This document shows, one piece after another, positions 1 through 6,965 of a stretch of 7,932 bases of DNA (its first letter is position 1; each line of letters opens with the position of its first letter). Origin of the DNA: Pedococcus sp. (GTDB lineage Bacteria > Actinomycetota > Actinomycetes > Actinomycetales > Dermatophilaceae). The stretch covers positions 1 to 7,932 of the forward strand of contig JAICSZ010000080.1 of NCBI GenBank assembly GCA_025936615.1. The letters are read 5' to 3'. Under the pieces are notes generated by a model, which was given only the letters and a program-made list of their open reading frames with translations, ran no database searches and had not been told where the DNA came from. Position numbers and translations under genes: made by a program.

Positions 1-1797
1 CAGATCGTGACCTTCATCGACGAGCTGCACACCGTCGTGGGTGCCGGCGCGACCGGCGAGGGTGCCATGGACGCGGGCAACATGCTCAAGCCGCTGCTCG
101 CCCGCGGCGAGCTGCGCCTGGTCGGCGCCACCACGCTCGACGAGTACCGCGAGCACATCGAGAAGGACCCTGCGCTGGAGCGCCGCTTCCAGCAGGTCTT
201 CGTCGGCGAGCCGTCGGTCGAGGACACCGTCGCGATCCTGCGAGGGCTCAAGGAGCGCTACGAGGCGCACCACAAGGTCGAGATCGAGGACTCCGCGCTG
301 GTGGCAGCGGCGTCGCTGTCCGACCGCTACATCACGGGCCGCCGGCTCCCCGACAAGGCGATCGACCTGGTCGACGAGGCAGCCTCCCGGCTGCGCATGG
401 AGATCGACTCGAGCCCCGTCGAGATCGACGAGCTCCGCCGTGTGGTCGACCGGCTCAAGATGGAAGAGCTGCACCTGGTCAACGAGACCGACGAAGCATC
501 CCAGGCGCGCCTGGAGCGGCTGCAGCAGGACCTCGCGGACAAGTCCGAGCAGCTGTCCGCGCTCAACGCGCGCTGGGAGCAGGAGAAGTCGGGGCTCAAC
601 AAGGTCGGTGAGCTCAAGAAGCAGCTCGACGACCTGCGCACCCGGGCCGACCGGCTCCAGCGCGACGGTGACTACGAGGGCGCCTCGCGGCTCCTCTACG
701 GCGAGATCCCCGAGGTGGAGCAGCAGCTCGCCCGGGCCAACGAGGCCGAGGTGGCCGCAGGCCTCGACGACGAGGACCTCATGGTCAAGGAGCGCGTCGG
801 TGCCGACGACATCGCCGAGGTGATCTCGGCCTGGACCGGCATCCCGGCCGGCCGCCTGCTCCAGGGCGAGACCGAGAAGCTGCTCTCGATGGAGTCCATC
901 ATCGGGGCACGGCTCATCGGGCAGGACGCGGCCGTGCGCGCGGTCAGCGACGCCGTCCGCCGCTCGCGGGCGGGCCTGTCGGACCCCAACCGGCCCACCG
1001 GCAGCTTCCTGGTCCTCGGACCGACCGGCGTCGGCAAGACCGAGCTCGCCAAGAGCCTCGCTGACTTCCTGTTCGACGACGAGCGCGCCATGGTCCGCCT
1101 GGACATGAGCGAGTACTCCGAGCGGCACGCGGTGGCGCGCCTGATCGGCGCCCCGCCCGGCTACGTCGGCTATGAGGAGGGCGGTCAGCTGACCGAGGCG
1201 GTCCGCCGCCGGCCCTACTCGGTCGTGCTGCTCGACGAGGTCGAGAAGGCGCACCCGGAGACCTTCGACATCCTTCTCCAGGTGCTCGACGACGGCCGGC
1301 TGACCGACGGCCAGGGACGCACCGTCGACTTCCGCAACGTCATCCTCGTGATGACCAGCAACCTGGGCAGCCAGTTCCTCATCGATCCCACCCTGGACGA
1401 CGAGGCAAAGCGCGACGCCGTCATGGGCGCGGTGCGGGCGGCCTTCAAGCCGGAGTTCCTCAACCGGCTCGACGAGGTGGTCATCTTCGACGCGCTCACC
1501 AGCTCCGAGCTCGCCCACATCGTGGACCTGCAGGTCCGCGAGCTGGCCACGCGGCTGGTCGACCGCCGGATCACCCTCGAGGTGAGCGATGCCGCCCGCG
1601 AGTGGCTGGCGATCACCGGCTACGACCCGGCCTATGGTGCCCGCCCGCTGCGCCGCTTGGTGCAGAAGGAGATCGGCGACCGGCTGGCCAAGGCGGTCCT
1701 GTCGGGGGAGGTGCGTGACGGCGACACCGTCAGCGTCGACCTCGACGAGGCGAACGACTCACTGACCGTGCGCCAGCGCACCGGCCTCACGACGTAG
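1..1797 (+). CDS. clpB: ATP-dependent disaggregase ClpB, C-terminal 598 residues (5' end outside window)
   Basis: This is a hexameric cytosolic AAA+ chaperone that, with DnaK, pulls proteins out of aggregates. The reading frame is open from base 1, so the GTG at 7 is an internal valine codon. Counting Q1 at base 1, the visible part starts in the Walker B of the first ATPase domain (FIDELH, D7-E8), then sensor GATT (42-45) and arginine fingers R61-R62. The heptad-rich middle domain spans about 130-260 and marks it as ClpB rather than ClpC. The second ATPase domain has Walker A GPTGVGKT (340-347), pore loop GYVG (Y388), Walker B LLDE (D412-E413), sensor-1 N454, arginine finger R489 and sensor-2 GAR (R548). 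About 270 residues (N-domain and the first Walker A) are missing compared with the usual length of about 850. Nothing visible is degenerate. Its promoter lies outside the window. Confidence 0.97.
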   Translation, partial: QIVTFIDELHTVVGAGATGEGAMDAGNMLKPLLARGELRLVGATTLDEYREHIEKDPALERRFQQVFVGEPSVEDTVAILRGLKERYEAHHKVEIEDSALVAAASLSDRYITGRRLPDKAIDLVDEAASRLRMEIDSSPVEIDELRRVVDRLKMEELHLVNETDEASQARLERLQQDLADKSEQLSALNARWEQEKSGLNKVGELKKQLDDLRTRADRLQRDGDYEGASRLLYGEIPEVEQQLARANEAEVAAGLDDEDLMVKERVGADDIAEVISAWTGIPAGRLLQGETEKLLSMESIIGARLIGQDAAVRAVSDAVRRSRAGLSDPNRPTGSFLVLGPTGVGKTELAKSLADFLFDDERAMVRLDMSEYSERHAVARLIGAPPGYVGYEEGGQLTEAVRRRPYSVVLLDEVEKAHPETFDILLQVLDDGRLTDGQGRTVDFRNVILVMTSNLGSQFLIDPTLDDEAKRDAVMGAVRAAFKPEFLNRLDEVVIFDALTSSELAHIVDLQVRELATRLVDRRITLEVSDAAREWLAITGYDPAYGARPLRRLVQKEIGDRLAKAVLSGEVRDGDTVSVDLDEANDSLTVRQRTGLTT

Positions 1798-1803
1798 GGC
1801 ATG

Positions 1804-1820
1804 ACCCCCGATTCGCGGGT
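1804..1820 (+). terminator. Weak hairpin just after the clpB stop
   Basis: An imperfect inverted repeat begins 7 bases after the clpB stop: ACCC pairs with GGGT, then a C-C mismatch, then CG/CG around an ATT loop. There is no T-run. It could contribute to clpB termination, but the stem is short and could be chance in GC-rich DNA. Confidence 0.2.
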
Positions 1821-1895
1821 GTGGAGGAGGACCTGACGCGGACGTCGGGTCCACTCACGCGGTCGGCCTCGACGATCAGGGGTGCGACGAGCGAT

Positions 1896-1909
1896 GGGGA
1901 GGCCTCCCC
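1896..1909. repeat. Perfect 14-bp palindrome in the leader of the GH13 gene
   Basis: GGGGAGGCCTCCCC is its own reverse complement with no spacer. It lies 58 bases upstream of the GTG at 1968, in a non-coding gap, where a dimeric regulator could bind. Sugar-enzyme genes often have such operators, but no known consensus is recognised and no -10 or -35 element could be placed beside it. In RNA it could form at most a short GC stem. Confidence 0.4.
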
Positions 1910-1952
1910 GGCAGGGATGCGGCAGGCAGCCGCCTTCGAGGTGTGGACGCGA

Positions 1953-1958
1953 AGGGGG
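1953..1958 (+). promoter_or_regulatory. Ribosome binding site that decides the GH13 start
   Basis: The purine run AAGGGGG (1952-1958) ends 9 bases before GTG 1968, a good anti-16S spacing. The further-upstream in-frame GTG at 1821 has no comparable site, and GTG 1977 is too close to its G-run. This makes 1968 the best start. It also sets this gene apart from the apparently leaderless genes downstream. Confidence 0.6.
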
Positions 1959-1967
1959 CCGGGCACA

Positions 1968-3665
1968 GTGGGGGTTGTGAAGATCACCGACACCAGCGAC
2001 CTGTGGTGGAAGACCGCCGTCATCTACTGCGTCGACATCGAGACCTTCTACGACGCCGACGGCGACGGCACCGGCGACCTCGGTGGCCTGGCCAAGCACA
2101 TCGACTACCTGGCCGAGCTGGGCGTCACCTGCCTGTGGCTCATGCCGTTCTACCCCACGCCAGGGCGCGACGACGGGTACGACGTCACGGACTTCTATGG
2201 CGTGGACCCGCGGTTCGGGAGCCTCGGGCAGTTCGTCGACGTCGTCCGCACCGCCCACGACCGCGGCATGCGGGTCATCGTGGACGTGGTCATCAACCAC
2301 ACCTCTGACCAGCACCCGTGGTTCAAGAGCGCCCGCCGCGGAACGAACGCGAAGTTCCGCGACTGGTACGTCTGGCGGTCGGACACGCCCCCGGACACCT
2401 CGGACCAGGTCGTGTTCCCCGACAAGGAGGACAGCATCTGGGCCAAGGACGCCAAGAGCGGTGAGTGGTACCTGCACCACTTCTACTCCTACCAACCCGA
2501 CCTCAACACGGCGAACGCCGCGGTGCGCGACGAGGTCGCCCGGATCTTCGGATTCTGGCTGCAGCTCGGGGTGGACGGCTTCCGGGTCGACGCGGTGCCG
2601 TTCTTCGTCGAGGACGTGGAGAGCAAGGGCGAGGACAGCGGCCACCCCGAGGTCCCGGCGAACCCCCACGACCACCTCAAGGACCTGCGGGCCTTCGTGA
2701 ACCGGCGCACCGGGAACGCAGTCCTGCTCGGCGAGGTCAACGTGCCGCACAAGGAGCAGAAGCAGTACTTCGGGGGTGACGCGGGCGACGAGCTGCACAT
2801 GATGTTCGACTTCATCGCGATGCAGGGCTTCTACCTGTCCATGGCCCGCCAGGACGCCCGGCCCCTCATCCGGGCGCTGAAGGACCGGCCCCCCACGCAC
2901 CGGGCCTCCCAGTGGGCGACCTTCCTGCGCAACCACGACGAGCTGACCCTCGACAAGCTCAGCGACGCCGAACGGCAGGAGGTGTTCGACGCCTTCGGCC
3001 CGGAGCCGTCGATGCAGCTCTACGGTCGGGGGCTCAAGCGGAGGCTGCCACCGATGCTCGACGGCGACCCGCGTCGGGTCCGGATGGCCTACAGCCTGCT
3101 GTTCTCCCTGCCGGGCACCCCCACGATCTTCTACGGCGAGGAGATCGGCATGGGCGAGGACCTCGAGGCCGAGGGTCGGATGGCGGTGCGGACCCCCATG
3201 CAGTGGTCGAGCGGCCGCAACGGTGGCTTCTCCTCCGCGCGGCCGGGTCGGCTGGTCCGAAGGGTCACGCCCGACGGCTACGGCCCCGAGCACGTCAACG
3301 TCGCCGACCAGCGGCGCGCCCCGGACTCGCTGTGGACGTTCATGCACCGCCTGATCCAGGCGTACCGGACCTGCCCGGAGCTGGGGTGGGGCGGGTTCCA
3401 GGAGATCGAGCAGCCGCTCCACGAGGTCTTCGCTCACCGGGCGACGTGGGAGGGCGGCGCGGTCGTCACCGTGCACAACCTGGGGGGCGACGCCGTGGTC
3501 GTCGACCTGCAGGTCGACGACCACCAGGTCAGCCTCGTCGACGTCCTGGAGGACGGCGGCACGAGCATCGAGACCGACGACCATGGCCGGCTGGAACTGC
3601 CCATGGACGGCTACGGCTACCGATGGCTTCGCGTCATGCCTGTCGGCGAGGTCGCCCAGTCCTGA
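1968..3665 (+). CDS. GH13 alpha-amylase-family enzyme, trehalose-synthase-like
   Basis: A 565-residue cytosolic-type protein with no signal peptide. It has a (beta/alpha)8 GH13 barrel and a C-terminal beta domain from about residue 460. Visible motifs are a calcium-type loop DADGDGTGD (29-37), region I DVVINH (D106, H111), nucleophile D208 in GFRVDAVPF, acid/base E256 in LLGEVN, and NHDE with transition-state D324, so the catalytic triad is intact. The wording around HTSDQHPWF, FLRNHDELTL and RTPMQW is closest to trehalose synthase, which interconverts maltose and trehalose. However, the first strand reads IYCVDIETF instead of the usual IYEV-type sequence, and no maltokinase follows. Alpha-glucosidase or another glucosyl-transfer activity remains possible. 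The start at 1968 was chosen by its ribosome site; starting at 1821 would add 49 Ser/Thr/Arg-rich residues unlike the family. A 30-bp palindrome lies in its C-terminal domain. It is separated from clpB by 170 bases, so it probably has its own promoter. Confidence 0.92.
   Translation: MGVVKITDTSDLWWKTAVIYCVDIETFYDADGDGTGDLGGLAKHIDYLAELGVTCLWLMPFYPTPGRDDGYDVTDFYGVDPRFGSLGQFVDVVRTAHDRGMRVIVDVVINHTSDQHPWFKSARRGTNAKFRDWYVWRSDTPPDTSDQVVFPDKEDSIWAKDAKSGEWYLHHFYSYQPDLNTANAAVRDEVARIFGFWLQLGVDGFRVDAVPFFVEDVESKGEDSGHPEVPANPHDHLKDLRAFVNRRTGNAVLLGEVNVPHKEQKQYFGGDAGDELHMMFDFIAMQGFYLSMARQDARPLIRALKDRPPTHRASQWATFLRNHDELTLDKLSDAERQEVFDAFGPEPSMQLYGRGLKRRLPPMLDGDPRRVRMAYSLLFSLPGTPTIFYGEEIGMGEDLEAEGRMAVRTPMQWSSGRNGGFSSARPGRLVRRVTPDGYGPEHVNVADQRRAPDSLWTFMHRLIQAYRTCPELGWGGFQEIEQPLHEVFAHRATWEGGAVVTVHNLGGDAVVVDLQVDDHQVSLVDVLEDGGTSIETDDHGRLELPMDGYGYRWLRVMPVGEVAQS
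3495..3524. repeat. Perfect 30-bp palindrome inside the GH13 coding sequence
   Basis: The half-site GTGGTCGTCGACCTG is followed directly by its exact reverse complement, with no spacer and no mismatch. The centre is CTGCAG, flanked on both sides by GTCGAC. It is in codon phase and encodes VVVDLQVDDH in the C-terminal beta domain; the opposite strand reads the same ten residues. Symmetry breaks for three pairs on each flank, then three more pairs match. In RNA it would form a hairpin of about 13 bp, roughly 140 bases before the GH13 stop and 167 bases before the lprG start. Confidence 0.95.
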
Positions 3666-3678
3666 GCCGGACACGCAT

Positions 3679-3684
3679 TACGTT
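3679..3684 (+). promoter_or_regulatory. Candidate -10 element for leaderless lprG transcript
   Basis: TACGTT fits the actinobacterial TANNNT -10 consensus and ends 6 bases before ATG 3691, so transcription would begin at or next to the start codon. No Shine-Dalgarno sequence precedes the ATG. No good -35 hexamer is visible at 17-18 bases upstream (CCAGTC region), which is common in GC-rich actinobacterial promoters. Confidence 0.5.
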
Positions 3685-3690
3685 TGGCCC

Positions 3691-4458
3691 ATGCGCAGGA
3701 CGCGGCGGTCGCCGGCGGCGGTCAGACCCAGTCGGCCCAGGGGGACCAGGTGCCACGACAGGCGGGTGCCCGGCCTTCTCGCGGCGCTGCTCGCCACCGT
3801 CCTCGTGCTGGCCGCCTGCACCAGCGGTGGGTCGTCGAAGCCGACGCCCACGGAGGAGACCCCTGCGCAGCGGCTGGCCGCGGCCCGGGCAAGGCTCGAG
3901 TCGAGCCCGGCCGTCGACTTCGAGCTCACGTCGGCGGCCCTGCCGAGCAAGGCTGTCGGGGTGTCCGGTGCCAAGGGCACAGGTCTGTTCAAGCCGCCCT
4001 CGTTCAAGGGCACGCTGAACGCCACGATCAACGGCGTCACCGGGACGGTGGAGGTCATCGCGGTCGAGCAGGACGTCTACCTCAAGTTCTTCACGCCGGG
4101 CTACAACAAGGTCGACCCGTCCGACTACGGCGCCCCGAACCCCGCCCAGCTGTTCAACCCCCAGACAGGCATCACCAGCCTCATCGCCAAGACCACCGAC
4201 CCCGCCAAGGGTCAGCGGACGCGCGACGGTGCGACGGTGCTCGACACCATCACCGGCACGGTCCCGGGCAGCGCGGTCGCCGACCTGTTCGTCATCGGCG
4301 ACCGCAACGGCACCTTCGACGTCACCTACGGCGTCACCCGTGACGGCACCGACCTGCGCACCGTCGTCCTCAAGGGCCCCTTCTACGCGGGCACGACCTC
4401 GACCTACACGCTGCGCCTGAAGACGCTCGACCAGGCCGTTGCGATCACCCGCCCCTAG
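3691..4458 (+). CDS. lprG: LprG/LppX-family lipoprotein
   Basis: A 255-residue secreted lipoprotein. An arginine-rich n-region (1-26) is followed by the hydrophobic stretch LLAALLATVLVL and lipobox LAAC with acceptor Cys43, then a Ser/Thr/Pro-rich tether and about 200 residues of LprA/F/G-LppX fold. The stretch NPAQLFNPQTGITSLI matches the LprG pattern DPAQVLNPDTGLANVL, and the order of segments after it is the same. Family members in mycobacteria bind triacylated lipids and lipoglycans in a hydrophobic pocket and hand them across the envelope. The next gene, overlapping by 20 bases, is the MFS exporter that partners LprG in M. tuberculosis, which strengthens the call. ATG 3691 was chosen because it has a -10 element at leaderless spacing and supplies the positive n-region. 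GTG 3766 would give a 230-residue form with no basic residues before the hydrophobic core. The n-region is unusually long. Confidence 0.88.
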   Translation: MRRTRRSPAAVRPSRPRGTRCHDRRVPGLLAALLATVLVLAACTSGGSSKPTPTEETPAQRLAAARARLESSPAVDFELTSAALPSKAVGVSGAKGTGLFKPPSFKGTLNATINGVTGTVEVIAVEQDVYLKFFTPGYNKVDPSDYGAPNPAQLFNPQTGITSLIAKTTDPAKGQRTRDGATVLDTITGTVPGSAVADLFVIGDRNGTFDVTYGVTRDGTDLRTVVLKGPFYAGTTSTYTLRLKTLDQAVAITRP

Positions 4459-6085
4459 GGCGCTGCTGGCGACCGCCTCGGTGGCGGTCGCCCTGGCCGC
4501 GGCGGACACCTACGTCGTGGTCCTCGCGCTGACCGACATGATGACGGGCGTCGGCCTGGGCATCGATGCGCTCCAGAAGGCGACGCCGATCATCTCCGGC
4601 TTCCTGCTCGGCTATGTGGCGGTGCTCCCGCTGATCGGCCGGTTGGCGGACCTCGTGGCCAGGCAACGGATCCTGCTGGGGTGCCTCCTGGTCTTCGTCG
4701 TCGGGTCGACCATCACCGCGCTCGCCGTCGACATGCCGGTGCTCGTCAGCGGGCGCCTGCTCCAGGGTGTCGGCGGCGGGGGGCTGGTGCCGGCGACCCT
4801 GGCCCTGGTGGCCGACCTGTGGCCGGCGGGTCGGCGTGGCACCCCACTGGGCGGGGTGGGTGCCGTGCAGGAGCTGGGCAGCCTGCTCGGGCCGGTCCTC
4901 GGGGCTGCCGTGCTGGCGGTCTCGGGATGGCGGGCGATCTTCTGGCTCAACGCGGTTGCCGGCCTGGTGCTGGCCGCAGCCGTGCTGGGAACCGGCGGGA
5001 TGCGCCCGCGGCGACCACGCGGCATACCGGCACTCGTGGGCACGCTCGCGCTGGTGACGGGCGCGCTCGCCGTGGCTGCTCCGGCCAGTCTCGCGAACAG
5101 CGTGACGCTCGGGGTCCCCTTCGTGCCGTTCGGCGACTCGACCTCCCGCATCCTGACGCCCATCGGCACGGTGGCCGCCGCGCTCGCCCTGCTGTGGCTG
5201 GCGCTCGAGGCACCGCGGTGGTGGCCGCTCCTGCGCAGGGCGGACCTGCTCGGTGCGGTGCTGCTCGGGCTGGCCTTGGGCAGTGTGGTGCTCACCTTTG
5301 CCGCGAGCGACCCGGAGCGTGAGGTGGTCGGGCCGTTCGGGTATGCCGCGTTGCCGGCTGGTGCGGTCGCGCTCGCCCTGTACCTGTGGCGGCACCGTGC
5401 GGCTGCGGAGCCGCTCGTTGCGCGCGGCATCGTGCGGGGGAGGGCACGGGCGGCGCTCGTGGTGAGCCTGCTCGCCGGCGCAGCGCTGGTGGCGGTGGTG
5501 GTCGACGTGCCGGTGCTGGCGCGCCTCACGCTCACGTCGTCGGAGACGGTGGCGGCGTTCGTGCTGGTGCGGTTCCTGGTTGCGGTCCCGATCGGTGCGC
5601 TGTTGGGCGGCTGGTCGCTGCGCCGGCTGGGCGACGGCTTGGTGAGTGGCGTCGGGCTGGCGCTCGCCTGCGTCGGGTTGCTCGTCATGAGTGGCTGGGG
5701 TGACGGATCGCTCGACCGGCCGTCGGCGACGGTGGTGCTGGTCCTCGTCGGGCTCGGGCTCGGCCTGGCCATCGCTCCCGTGAACAACGCCGCCATCGCG
5801 GACTCACCGCCAGAGGCGCATGGCACCGCGAGCTCGCTCGTGGTGGTCTCGCGGATGGTGGGCATGGTCGTCGGGCTGGCCCTGCTCACCGCGATCGGTC
5901 TGCATCGCTACTACGAAACCGTTGCGGCACTTCCGGATCCGACCGACACCAGCGCTCTGGTCGATGCCGGGCTCGTGCAGGTGCAGACGGTCTTCGCCGG
6001 AGCTGCGGTCGCGGCACTCCTGGGCGCAGTCGCCTCGGTGGGGCTGGGTCTTCGGCGTGCACCGCTGGTGGTCGACCGCCGCTGA
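4439..6085 (+). CDS. MFS transporter of the Rv1410c/P55 type, partner of LprG
   Basis: A 548-residue integral membrane protein. It follows Rv1410c along its length: TM1 ADTYVVV with Asp23, LGYVAVLPLIGRLAD (motif A, its distal half degenerate), GRLLQG (R106), the motif-C-like GAVQELGSLLGP (Glu145), VAVPIGALLGGW, GLGLGLAI, and HGTASSLVVVSRMVGM. In mycobacteria this exporter moves triacylglycerides and, with LprG, lipoglycans from the inner membrane; drug efflux phenotypes are also reported. The start is TTG 4439. A TGA closes the frame at 4418-4420, TTG is the first possible start after it, and it places the TM1 aspartate at residue 23, close to D22 of Rv1410c. The alternative GTG 4481 would cut off the first half of TM1. 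The TTG lies inside lprG, so translation is probably coupled. I count 16 hydrophobic segments, against 14 expected; the extra pair is at about 197-219 and 238-257. Confidence 0.92.
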   Translation: MRSPAPRALLATASVAVALAAADTYVVVLALTDMMTGVGLGIDALQKATPIISGFLLGYVAVLPLIGRLADLVARQRILLGCLLVFVVGSTITALAVDMPVLVSGRLLQGVGGGGLVPATLALVADLWPAGRRGTPLGGVGAVQELGSLLGPVLGAAVLAVSGWRAIFWLNAVAGLVLAAAVLGTGGMRPRRPRGIPALVGTLALVTGALAVAAPASLANSVTLGVPFVPFGDSTSRILTPIGTVAAALALLWLALEAPRWWPLLRRADLLGAVLLGLALGSVVLTFAASDPEREVVGPFGYAALPAGAVALALYLWRHRAAAEPLVARGIVRGRARAALVVSLLAGAALVAVVVDVPVLARLTLTSSETVAAFVLVRFLVAVPIGALLGGWSLRRLGDGLVSGVGLALACVGLLVMSGWGDGSLDRPSATVVLVLVGLGLGLAIAPVNNAAIADSPPEAHGTASSLVVVSRMVGMVVGLALLTAIGLHRYYETVAALPDPTDTSALVDAGLVQVQTVFAGAAVAALLGAVASVGLGLRRAPLVVDRR

Positions 6086-6142
6086 CCCCGTCGTCAGAAG
6101 GGTGGTGGCTCGTCCGGTTCCACGCGATACCGAGGGGAAGGC

Positions 6143-6928
6143 TCAGTCGTCGAGCTGCGCGACCACCGGGGCGTGGTCCGAGGCGCCCTTGCCCTTGCGC
6201 TCCTCGCGGTCGATCGCCGCGCCGACCACACGGGCCGCGAAAGCCGGTGAGCCGAGGATGAAGTCGATCCGCATGCCGCGGCGCTTCTGGAAGGCGAGCC
6301 GGGTGTAGTCCCAGTAGGTGTAGACACCCGGACCCGGCGTGTGGGGCCGCACGACGTCGACGTAGCCGGCGTCGAGGATCCCCTGGAACCCTGCCCGCTC
6401 GCCCGGTGAGACGTGGCTCTTGTCGAGGTAGTACTCCATGGACCACACGTCATCGTCCTGCGGTGCGATGTTCCAGTCGCCCATGATGGCGGCCGCTTCG
6501 CCGTTCGCCACCCACTGCCGGGCCTGCCCCTGGAGCCGCGCCAGCCACTCGAGCTTGTAGACCATGTGGGGGTCCTCGAGGTGCCGCCCGTTGGGGACGT
6601 AGACCGACGTGACGTGGACGCCGCCGCAGACGGCCGAGAGGGCGCGCGCCTCGACCACCGGTGGCTCGCCCCAGGCGGGCGCGCCGTCGAACGACGCCGT
6701 CACGTCCGAGAGCCCGACCCGGGACAGGATCGCCACGCCGTTCCAGTGGTTGAACCCGTGGTGGGCCACCTCGTAGCCCAGCGCCCGGAGCCGGTCGAAG
6801 GGGAACTGGGCGTCCGTGGCCTTGGTCTCCTGGATGGCGAGCACGTCGACGTCGGAGCGCTGAAGCCACGCCTCGACCCGGTCGATGCGGGAGCGGATGG
6901 AGTTGACGTTCCAGGTGGCAATACGCAC
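6143..6928 (-). CDS. xthA: Exodeoxyribonuclease III / AP endonuclease
   Basis: A 261-residue cytosolic Mg-dependent nuclease of the endonuclease/exonuclease/phosphatase fold. It cuts 5' of abasic sites and removes blocked 3' ends in base-excision repair. Residues correspond almost number for number to E. coli ExoIII: N7 (TWNVNSIR), E34 (IQETK), Y110, D151 and N153 (GDWNIAP), D222 (RIDFIL) and D251-H252 (SDHAPV). The catalytic set is complete and the length is normal. GTG 6928 was chosen because it puts Asn at 7 and Glu at 34 as in the family and has TAGGGT seven bases upstream. The ATG at 6994 would add 22 unrelated residues and run across the divergent gene's start. It converges with the MFS gene across 57 bases, in which I see no clear terminator, and diverges from the dehydrogenase across 37 bases. 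Confidence 0.96.
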   Translation of the reverse strand: MRIATWNVNSIRSRIDRVEAWLQRSDVDVLAIQETKATDAQFPFDRLRALGYEVAHHGFNHWNGVAILSRVGLSDVTASFDGAPAWGEPPVVEARALSAVCGGVHVTSVYVPNGRHLEDPHMVYKLEWLARLQGQARQWVANGEAAAIMGDWNIAPQDDDVWSMEYYLDKSHVSPGERAGFQGILDAGYVDVVRPHTPGPGVYTYWDYTRLAFQKRRGMRIDFILGSPAFAARVVGAAIDREERKGKGASDHAPVVAQLDD

Positions 6929-6935
6929 GCAGGCA

Positions 6936-6941
6936 ACCCTA
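6936..6941 (-). promoter_or_regulatory. Candidate -10 element for leaderless exoIII transcript
   Basis: Read on the minus strand, TAGGGT fits TANNNT and ends 7 bases before GTG 6928, so the mRNA could start at the GTG. A partial -35 match, TTGGCC (minus strand, 6966-6961), lies 19 bases upstream. It overlaps the start codon of the divergent dehydrogenase gene. Confidence 0.5.
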
Positions 6942-6953
6942 GACACGGCGCCG

Positions 6954-6959
6954 TATGGT
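6954..6959 (+). promoter_or_regulatory. Candidate -10 element for leaderless dehydrogenase transcript
   Basis: TATGGT fits TANNNT and ends 6 bases before ATG 6966; there is no Shine-Dalgarno sequence. A -35 element at normal spacing would fall around 6931-6936, at the edge of the opposing exoIII -10 box, though no good hexamer is seen there. Confidence 0.55.
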
Positions 6960-6965
6960 GGGCCA

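Noticed and set aside
1801..1836. Eleven-codon mini-ORF beginning ATG just after the clpB stop
   Set aside because: There is no ribosome site, no rare-codon or regulatory-residue run as in attenuator leaders, and it overlaps the weak hairpin.
1632..3674. Very long open frame on the minus strand (680 codons) opposite the GH13 gene
   Set aside because: It is an antisense shadow. GC-rich third positions remove stops on the other strand, its translation is low-complexity Val/Asp/Arg/Pro sequence with no recognisable domain, and the plus strand has full GH13 motifs.
4612..5889. Long minus-strand open frame (425 codons) opposite the MFS gene, and an overlapping one at 4445-5395
   Set aside because: Both are Ser/Thr/Ala/Arg-biased or Gln/Arg/His-biased compositions with no family motifs, while the plus strand encodes an obvious transporter.
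6086..6142. Terminator in the 57-base gap between the converging MFS and exoIII genes
   Set aside because: Only a 4-bp ACCC/GGGT inverted repeat could be found, too short to support a terminator call on either strand.
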